A program made the position numbers and the translations under genes. 64,000 bases of DNA. It comes from Leuctra nigra. Lineage: Eukaryota; Arthropoda; Insecta; Plecoptera; Leuctridae. The notes beneath the pieces were generated by a model, which saw only the letters and a program-made list of their open reading frames with translations, was not told the origin of the DNA and did no database searches. The DNA lies in contig OW203771.1 of the NCBI GenBank assembly GCA_934045905.1, forward strand, positions 15,811,888-15,875,887. The letters run 5' to 3'. Position 1 is the first letter of the stretch; every line of letters starts with the position of its first letter. Positions 56,401 through 64,000 of the stretch are shown one piece after another.

Positions 56401-59400
56401 TGAACTGACAGATGATGTCAAGACATGAGCGTGAATTGGACTCACAAGCAACTGCGATGGCTCCGTCGCCCGAAGTGAGTCCCGCCATGAAGGGGATGTT
56501 GGCAACACTGGCAGGGTCCTGTAGCAGGCCGATGGGATCGTTCGTGATGAAGGCGTCTTCTCCAGACTCTCGTACGGGACGGAACGGGATCACAGGGTGC
56601 ATGTTCCATTCCTGTGGGAAGAGAAAGTCAATTCATGAGGAGTGTGAAACACATGGAGAAGATCATTCGACTTGTAGGTATTTCGTCAGGTAATACTCCT
56701 AATACTTAGTTGCATTGGAGCTTGTCCCATTGAAGCATATCAATGGTTGTGTTGTTTTGTGTTTCACAGTGTATCAAGCCAGGGACGGTCTTAGGGTGGG
56801 CGCGAGTTTGCGTGCGTCCACTTAGAATTATCTCCTGCCCACACTATGCCCACCCATGTTTAAGTGTAATTTTATGAAATAGGCCAATAACGCCGATAGA
56901 ATAATTTGTAAATAACTCATACCTTAAAATATTACACCGCATTTAATCTGTTACTTGTATAGATTAAACCTGTATTTGGTAACTTTACAATAAACTTCTA
57001 TTTTATATGTTAAAAGTGATAATATCAGCGTTCCAAATACAGAAATCAAAAAAATACTCAAAGCGGAGAATGGATTCCTTCTAATCTCACATCTATACTG
57101 CCGTGTGACGCATAAGCGATCGTATCGGCCATTTACAAATCTATGTATCACACTGGGTTGCAAACCGCGCATGGAACCCGCGTATGGACCAAATTATCAA
57201 TATGCCCATGTACAGAGACTAAAATTGGTATCTGCACATGTGCAGAACAATCAGTTGATCCTTACGCGAGATCCAGCCACGAATTGCAGAAAAATTGATA
57301 CCCATTTAGCCCGAATTTTCATGGTCGATACGTATCTTATGTGTCCCACGTCAGTATACTTTCAGCAGAGTTTTTGTGTCCACCCTAAAAAAAATCTCGC
57401 CTCTCGCTACCCATCCTTTCACAAATCCGGCGCCGTTCATGGTATCAAGTACCTTGAAACCTTCACTCTGCGTCAAGTTCTGCGTTGAGGGAGGTGCATT
57501 GCCTTACCCTGAACTCCTTGTCAGTCTCAATGATCTCCTTGGCCGTCTTCTCTCTCAGACACTCCACCATCTCAGCACTGGATTGAGTCGGACAGTTGAG
57601 CAGAGTGCCCAGCTTCCTGCCGACACCTGTAGCTACTTCAGGCGAGGCGAACGCCCATGGCGCCAAGGGGACGCCGCTGTGAGAGATGGCGCCATGCAGC
57701 AGACCTGTTGAATGATGTTCATTGCTTCATCATGGTTATACATGCCCGACAGGCCAGGGATTTTCTTAACCCATGCCCTCCCTTGAGATAAATTGTAGAA
57801 GAAAAACTGTCTTACCAAAACATTCAAAACTAGGTACTCTTGTCACAATTAAATATGATCGCTCGATAAATCCGATTGACTGACAAAATTGGTAGATCGC
57901 CCCTTCAGCAGTCAGTCCAAGCGATCTCCTTGTATTTAGCTCTCTTGTAGGTGACCTAATTTCAATGCAAATAACAAGCATTGCGTTTTACAGAACATGA
58001 AGCAGTGAATCATATTTGTTCACCGATTTTTTTTCCCGTGTCGTATTAAAATATGTGTATTTGCTAGGTAAACAATATTTTTGACATAAAAGCAAATGGC
58101 TACTCTCTTAATGGTCGACTGTAGGTCATACATCAGCTAATTCATTCTTATACTTTATCCTTCCTTCCCGTCACATTTGTAGACGTATATGATTCTGATG
58201 AACTCACCCTTGCTCATCGGCGACATCACGTGGTAGTGAGAACTCGCGCCGCCTGCACTCTGTCCAAACACCGTCACTCTGTCGGGACTGCCGGAGAACT
58301 GTGCTATGTTGTCTTGCACCCACTGCAGGGCCAACACTTGATCCTTGAGCCCGTTGTTCCCGGGACACACCTCGTCTCCAGTACTCAAGAACCCTGTACA
58401 AGACGAGGACTATTTGGTTCGATATCCAACCACAAGGGCAGCTCGAAAACTTCGTTGAAGCTTCATTGAATTTGAACATTGAAGATTGATGTGAGGAATG
58501 CAGGTGGTGTAGAGGATATTTTAGAGGATATGTGAAGAAGAGACGACGACAATGGAATGAGCATGTAGAGAGAATTAGAGGAGACAGAATTGTGAGGAGA
58601 GCAAAAGAAGGAAGGTCGGTTAAAAGTTCCAAACATCCGTTCAGAACTTGGCCATTTGAAACGTTCTTGTTAAATTAAGAATATTAAAACTTTATTCCTG
58701 GAATTCATGTTTAACCCAATCCTTACCTAGAGGTCCGAGCCTGTAGTTGAAAGTGACCAGAACGATGTCCTTGTCGAGAAGGTAGTTGCCCCCGTAGAGA
58801 AAGGAAGATCCCGATCCTGATAGCCAGCCTCCTCCATGGATCCAGAACATCACCGGCAACTTCGCATCCTTCTCAATCTGCATACAGATCGCGTGTTAAA
58901 ACTCTTTTAGAAATGAAGGTTAGGAGATTTAAAAAAATATAAAAAATGTCAATATTAAGGAAATAAATAAGAAATGTTTTTATCTATCCTATATCTAGAT
59001 AGGAAATTGTCGGACCAAATCAGATCTGATCTTATCAAAGTCAAATTAAGTCAGATTCCATAACTGATAACTCCATATTTCTAAAATCTGAGTCCCAATC
59101 TAATTTGTATCGGAAGAAATCTGCACTCCATCTTTTCACAAGTGATTTTGATTTCTCATACCACTGGTATGAGAAATGTCTACTAATTGAAATTGAAATA
59201 CCTTGGGCGTGTAGACATTGATGTAGAGGCAGTCTTCTTGTCCCTTCACCTCCTTCTGCTGGAGATAGACGTCAATCTGGATGCATTCCTCACTGTCTTT
59301 AGTGGCGTCTCTCACTCCTTCCCATCCCTCAGCAGGCAGTGAGCGCTAGAGCATGGACATCTTTGAGGCATTTCTCCTTTGACGCATTTTTCCATGGTAT

Positions 59401-59632
59401 ATTATAGAGCAGCAAGTTTCACACGAATAATAATTTGCATGCGCCATACAATGCGTTGTCCCTTTCGTAGGCTTTGGGAAGATGTATTCCCGCCAGGTAA
59501 TGCTGTTGAAATGGGCTAAGGGACGCGCATAACCCGCTATCTTAACGTGCTGCCATCTAGTGGAGACATCAACAATTCATAAAAAAAATTGCTTGTCATG
59601 GTAGTTCATGATCTTGGCACTACAAATGATGT

Positions 59633-59673
<41 letters not shown>

Positions 59674-62607
59674 GCGTTACAGGACTGGTAGTCCTATTGC
59701 CGCCTCAACAACTTTACTCCATTGACGATGCGCCATTATATAGAATATAGGATTCGTAACTTAGAGATGTTAAGCGAGTGAGTAGTTAGCTCCCTGCGCT
59801 ATGCTGTTGTTTAACGTCCCATCCCAAGGACGGTGTAACGCCCGTCGAGAGACTGATATCAGGTGGAGTGGTGTCGTTACACTAACCCCCAACCACCCCA
59901 GTCTCTCTGGCCCAACGGCAGCAACTGGCAGGACAGAGTTGAATGGTCACCCATCCAACCGCTGACCGCGCTCAATGTTGCTTAACCTCGGTGATCTGAC
60001 GAGAACCGAGGTATCCATTACACCAGCCGTTGGGTTGGGAAATGATGTATATTGCATTATATCTCATTTTCAATTTCTGCAGCAAATTTTTCGTCCTTTT
60101 TTCGTTTTGACCCTATATCTTTACTGTTTGTGAAACAATAAGCCCAAAATTAAAATAAAAAATAAAATATATTAAAATATATCATAACTATAATAAAAAA
60201 ATTATAACGCGATTTTTTTATATTGTTATTTTTTCATTGTTGCAAATTTTAAATAAACAATATATTTTACTATTGTTACAACATTCTTATACTTGAGCCA
60301 TAAGCTAGGAACTTACTTCCATTATTTTTAACTATTTTAAGCATAAAATGTAATTATTTTAGTTAAAATTAAAAATCTACCCTTAAATGTATGCTCTCCA
60401 CGGGCGGTGGGAAGAAGTATTCCCACCAAAAAAGGTTTAAAATGTTGCTGCAAATGTCGTGCCCGGAAAAGGGTAAATCACGTGTTATACGGAGCTTATG
60501 TTAAACGGATCCTTTCAATTTACATCGAAAACTAATTATTTAGAACATTATGCAATTTTAGTTTTATACATTAATGTCAGAAAATTTTAGAATACATTAT
60601 GTGTTGGGTTTGAGTCTTTCAATAATTGGTCTGTGTCATTCAGATATCACAACAAGTGACGGCCATTGAAAAGAGATTGACTACATAAGCAATTGACGTC
60701 ACGCTGAACCACGAACACATAAGCCTGCTAATGGTCTCGAACCACGGACCTTCAGCTCGATCAGTGACCTTTCTCATGAATCATAGCCGACGTCTCGTTC
60801 ATAGAGCAAGTTGGCTCTGTCATTAACACTCTCACTCAAGAGACGCGTCCCGGGGGCGAGAGTTTTTCTGGCAAAGACTTCGTAAATAAAGGAAAATCGG
60901 AGGTGACAAAAACTCTTCTAACTTAGGTACATATTTGAACAATTTGAACGCTAATTTAGAAGTATACGTAGAATACCTACATGTTGTGTTCTGACAGCTA
61001 TTACATCAGTGAGATCATAGGCGTGCGTAGGATAGATCATTAGGGGGGGGGGGGCCAACATGGACGCCGTCAGGGATTAATGAGAGGGGGGTAAAGTTTA
61101 AGGGAAAAAAATGGCCACGGGCGAAGGGGGGTGTGGGGGGCGAGCCCCCCACCTTGCCCCGCAGGGCATTTTTTGGTTTTTTGACACTTTGAAATCAATT
61201 TTGAGACGTTCTGACAAGCATTTTTTACAAATTCATTTTTTTTAAATTTTACACGCCTTTTTCCTACAATAAGGTGAGGGGTGCATGCCCCAAAATATAT
61301 TAAAAAGAAATTTTTAGAAGAAAAACCTAGAAATTCAAGAAAAAATCGTGTTTTTGGAAGGTACTTTATTGACATTGTTTTCCAAAATATTGTGTTTTTG
61401 ATCAACCTAGTACTTGATTCCAGTGAGTTGAGCAACTCCAGTATGCCCCGCAGGGAGATTTTTTTGTTTAAACCCTTTTAAAACAAAATTTTGACACAAT
61501 GAGGACCACATTTTATAATTTTTTAGTTGAGGCGAGCCATTAGGGGGGGCCAAGGCCCCCCCGCCCCCCCCCCCGTGCGCACGCCTATGAGTGAGATGTA
61601 AAAATAAAAATAATCATAAATAATTTTTTAATTTTTCTTACGCAGTGACTTCTCATTTACGAAGTCAAATAAATCCGCGCCACGCGATTGATTCCCGCGT
61701 TTCCCTCAGTCGAGTTGCAAATGCTGGGAAGGTTCCCTACTAGGGCTAGGATGCTTAGGACCTTTGAAACGTCCAAATAGGCAGGCAAATAGAACCTTAA
61801 AACTACTAAAAGGGACCACTTAATCCCGAAAAAGGACCAATCAAATTGTATGGTATGTAATATTCGTTAACATATTATTCGATTTATCGGTTTAGGAGTT
61901 GGAATTATTGTTTGAATGTGTCAATGTATCAAGTGTCAATTGTTAATGGCCATCCAAATGGTAGATGAAAATTTTATGAATTGTGGTCTAGACCAAAATT
62001 CATATAATTGTAGTAACTTGCAACAAACATTTCATAATATTTTCCCCGATAATTTAAATAAGGACAAAATACCTTAAAATAGCAAGAAAAGGACTGAATT
62101 CAATTTAAAAAATTAGAAAAATGCATTTTCAGGCAAAATGAAACACATATTTTTGAAATCAGGAACACATGAAACATATTTATTTATCATTTTTAGACGC
62201 GTCTGTACAAAAAAACTAAAAAAGGATATATCCTAAACATCCTAGCCCTATTCCCTATTCCCTACTAATAGGCCACGATCACCTCTATCCCTCCGTCCTT
62301 CCTTATCTCGTCTTCATTGTTATCATTATATTAATTCATCATTAGCCTAGTTGCAGAACAGTGCGCCGTTAAATCGCCACTAAAAAGTACAATACATACC
62401 GCGTAATATTTCAAATGCACTCACCTTAAACCTGAGATCTCCGATTGGCGGCTTCGCGTAAGGAATTCCACTGAAAGCCAGGTATTCTCTTCCTTTCCTC
62501 GTGGTCAATCGCCGTCCTCGCAGCCTCCCTTGCTTCAGACTCACTTCCAGCTCATCTCCAACCACACAACTCAATACGAGACACAGCAAACACAGCGACA
62601 ACCTCAT
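53403..62607 (-). CDS. Carboxylesterase B, 10 exons, 560 aa, secretory with RDEL tail
   Basis: Tandem twin of esterase A with identical exon lengths. Exons 5' to 3': 62607-62425, 59345-59202, 58877-58727, 58393-58208, 57704-57508, 56611-56446, 55981-55803, 55165-55012, 54322-54190, 53592-53403. The sum is 1683 nt including the stop. It encodes a signal peptide ([17 protein letters not shown]), [15 protein letters not shown] 123-126, Ser205 in GQSAGG, Asp336 in SGDG, NET glycosylation site, His457 in GVCHGDE and a C-terminal RDEL. Differences from A are few, for example SGSPDRV against SGNPDRV, CPTQSSA against CPTQFSA and [10 protein letters not shown] against MLTDSFFALP, and concentrate in exons 4-8. 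It has a single clean exon 4 with acceptor TTGTACAG. It probably acts in the secretory pathway on small esters; the physiological substrate is unknown. Confidence 0.95.
59550..59564 (-). promoter_or_regulatory. CTCF-like site in esterase B intron 1
   Basis: The minus strand reads CCACTAGATGGCAGC, a full match to the CTCF core consensus CCASYAGRKGGCRS. It is absent from esterase A intron 1 as far as I can see. Confidence 0.45.
59633..60039 (-). mobile_element. Full-length 5S-rRNA-derived SINE (SINE3 type)
   Basis: Perfect 9-bp duplications AAATGATGT lie at 59624-59632 and 60040-60048, and an uninterrupted T run (A tail) of about 38 at the left. On the minus strand the head reads like 5S rRNA: CCTCGGTTCTCGTCAGATCA, GAGGTTAAGCAAC, GCGGTCAGC, TTGGATGGGTGACC, covering the internal promoter. 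The long pure tail indicates a recent insertion, in esterase B intron 1. Confidence 0.9.
60040..61007. other. Esterase B intron 1, middle
   Basis: AT-rich to about 60640. A SINE-related fragment follows at about 60655-60860, with blocks resembling 45910-46080 of esterase A (ACGGACCTTCAGCTCGATCA, GACGTCTCGTTCATA). Confidence 0.6.
61016..61589. mobile_element. Non-autonomous hAT element in esterase B intron 1
   Basis: Termini CATAGGCGTGCG and CGCACGCCTATG are flanked by perfect 8-bp duplications AGTGAGAT (61008-61015 and 61590-61597). The interior has GGGGGGCGAGCCCCCC and CCCCGCAGGGC blocks and no transposase. Confidence 0.9.
61690..62345 (+). mobile_element. SINE fragment interrupted by about 510 bp of unrelated DNA
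   Basis: TTTCCCTCAGTCGAGTTGCA and GCTGGGAAGGTTCCCTACTA break off at about 61741. ATTCCCTACTAATAGGCCAC resumes at about 62262. The interrupting segment begins and ends with CTAGG/CTAGCCCTA-type ends, suggesting another insertion. Confidence 0.55.
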
Positions 62608-62649
62608 CTTCAACAACACTAATCTCTTACAAACAACTGCATATTCAAT

Positions 62650-62830
62650 ACTTGATAATCTCACAGGCGTAACAAGAAAGATTCAAGGTTTTCTTCCTAA
62701 TTGACACGTTGCTATACCGGTTTATCTCTGAAGAAGATTCAACATCGTCTCTCATACAAAGGTCAATGTCACGTGTCCCAGTGAGGTAGCAGATAGGCAA
62801 CCCATACTGCATGAAAGTGAGGCGGGTAAT
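62650..62830. promoter_or_regulatory. Upstream block of esterase B
   Basis: Homologous to 47056-47240. It lacks the 104-bp TATA-bearing insertion of esterase A, and no clear TATA box replaces it close to the start. Confidence 0.5.
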
Positions 62831-64000
62831 ATGGATCAGGGGCAACGATCATGCAAACAGAATACTTATCACATTTTCATATCTACATGTTTTATTGGTT
62901 TTCACTATTGGTTTATATTATGCTAGCATACTGTTTAGCATACAGCATACAGCATTATGTATATAAATGTTATTTCTTAAAATAAATACGAACAAAATAT
63001 CGTTAAAGATTAACTTTTCACAAAGATTTCTAAGGTAATAAGTAAGATACAATGAAAAAAATTGAGTTAATGTATTGAATTTATAATCCTACTCATAATA
63101 TAATATGCTATTCTTTAATTACAAATATATATTATGATAATATAAAATTTGACATACAAATAGTGGAAACATTATTTTTTTCAATACAAAGAAATATCTA
63201 AAATATTTGATCAAACTTATTAACTCGACATATATTAATAAAATGGTCACCAGATAATTTTCACATAATTAAATTAAGGGTTTTACTATACTTGATGACC
63301 TTTACAAGCACTTGTAATCTTCTAAACTCGTTTATGTGCAATAAAGGATTGATAATTTTTAGAAGATAATTCTTACACATTTCTAATACCTATTGGGAAA
63401 TGCTTGGGATATTTCTGATACATATTTGCCTTTTCCTCAAATCGCTTATGTATGAGCTAATGGGATTATAAATTGTATAACAATACTTCTCTTCTATTTG
63501 GCAATAGTAAGTACAGAGTAGTTTTAACTTTGTGTCCCTATTATTCCATTATTTTTTTAACTTTATTTATAATAGCTATTTCTTATAATAAATAAGAACA
63601 AATACCGTTAAAGATGAACTATTTACAATGTTTTCTAAAGTAATCAGGAAGATAAATGAAAGATTACATGTATAATCTACTTATAAAATAATTTCGTAAA
63701 TTACAAATGTTTAGATAAAATATGGCAACACTTTCTGGAAATATATTTTTCAATACCAATGTGAAAAATTAAATAAAATGTTTTAACAACAGTAGTCACT
63801 TTATTAACTTTGATTATTATATTTATTTCATGATGCATTGTCACTCTCTAGAGATCTTTGTCCACGAAAATGCCCCAAATAATGAAAAAGCAGAGTTTCA
63901 TTAAAAATATTACATAATACATCGGTACATTTTCGAGTTGAATAAGTTTAGTTAACACTACTCTTTTTCATTAAAGCTCTCATTTGCTACGGCTATGTAC
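62831..64000. other. AT-rich DNA at the right edge, no feature
   Basis: Neither strand shows an exon, RNA gene or bounded repeat. A loosely duplicated theme (CTTATAATAAATAAGAACA and TTAAAATAAATACGAACA) occurs at about 63580 and 62970. Confidence 0.5.

Noticed and set aside
56248..56445. Extension of esterase B exon 6 into a downstream open frame
   Set aside because: The frame fails in esterase A, and the shorter exon ending GTTGCT then T joins exon 7 in phase in both copies.
59900..60039. A genuine 5S rRNA gene
   Set aside because: Only the promoter-containing part resembles 5S. It is fused to a SINE body, A-tailed and flanked by a target duplication.
62608..62664. Upstream start for the esterases
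   Set aside because: The upstream frame begins with GTG, not ATG. The ATG at 62607 (46894 in A) gives a proper signal peptide.

Overview
The window is insect nuclear DNA: spliced genes with GT/AG introns, insect-specific odorant receptors (7tm_6 family, inverted 7-TM proteins), a tandem pair of secreted carboxylesterases, and very dense young transposable elements. The lineage cannot be proven from sequence alone. The repeat style and the esterase duplication would suit a hemipteran such as a planthopper, which is a low-confidence guess.

Region 1 (1-30.7 kb) is an odorant-receptor cluster. A minus-strand receptor enters from the left edge, and its N-terminal exon is broken by a tRNA-derived SINE with a perfect 12-bp target duplication. 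Two plus-strand receptors follow. OR1 (7151-14920) is complete: 7 exons, 459 residues. OR2 has eight exons found between 20534 and 30735; its short first exon was not located. Exon sizes and phases after the second intracellular loop are identical between the two (100, 105 and 156 nt). Both receptors carry a long hydrophilic expansion in that loop. A 5'-truncated, frameshifted non-LTR retrotransposon (about 17.96-20.47 kb) lies between them.

Region 2 (31-33 kb) and the receptor introns hold three copies of an undescribed composite repeat. Its parts are a palindromic 5' tip, a tandem array of an ETS/CRE-like motif (CCGGAAGTGACGTCAT) spaced about 113-155 bp, and a long-hairpin 3' end. One copy carries a hairpin with arms of about 458 bp.

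Region 3 (33.4-62.8 kb) is a tandem duplication of a 10-exon carboxylesterase gene on the minus strand: esterase A (33459-46894) and esterase B (53403-62607). Each encodes 560 residues with a signal peptide, HGGG oxyanion hole, GQSAGG nucleophile motif and catalytic His. Each ends in RDEL, an ER-retention-type tail. Since duplication the copies have diverged by insertion. A holds a 2.2-kb hAT element, five truncated tandem copies of exon 4, and a 104-bp insertion that brings a TATA box and initiator next to its start. B holds a 5S-rRNA-derived SINE, a hAT element and an expanded 47-bp tandem repeat made from the coding end itself. The rest is AT-rich intergenic DNA with MITEs, hAT, piggyBac-like and Harbinger-like non-autonomous elements, several nested.
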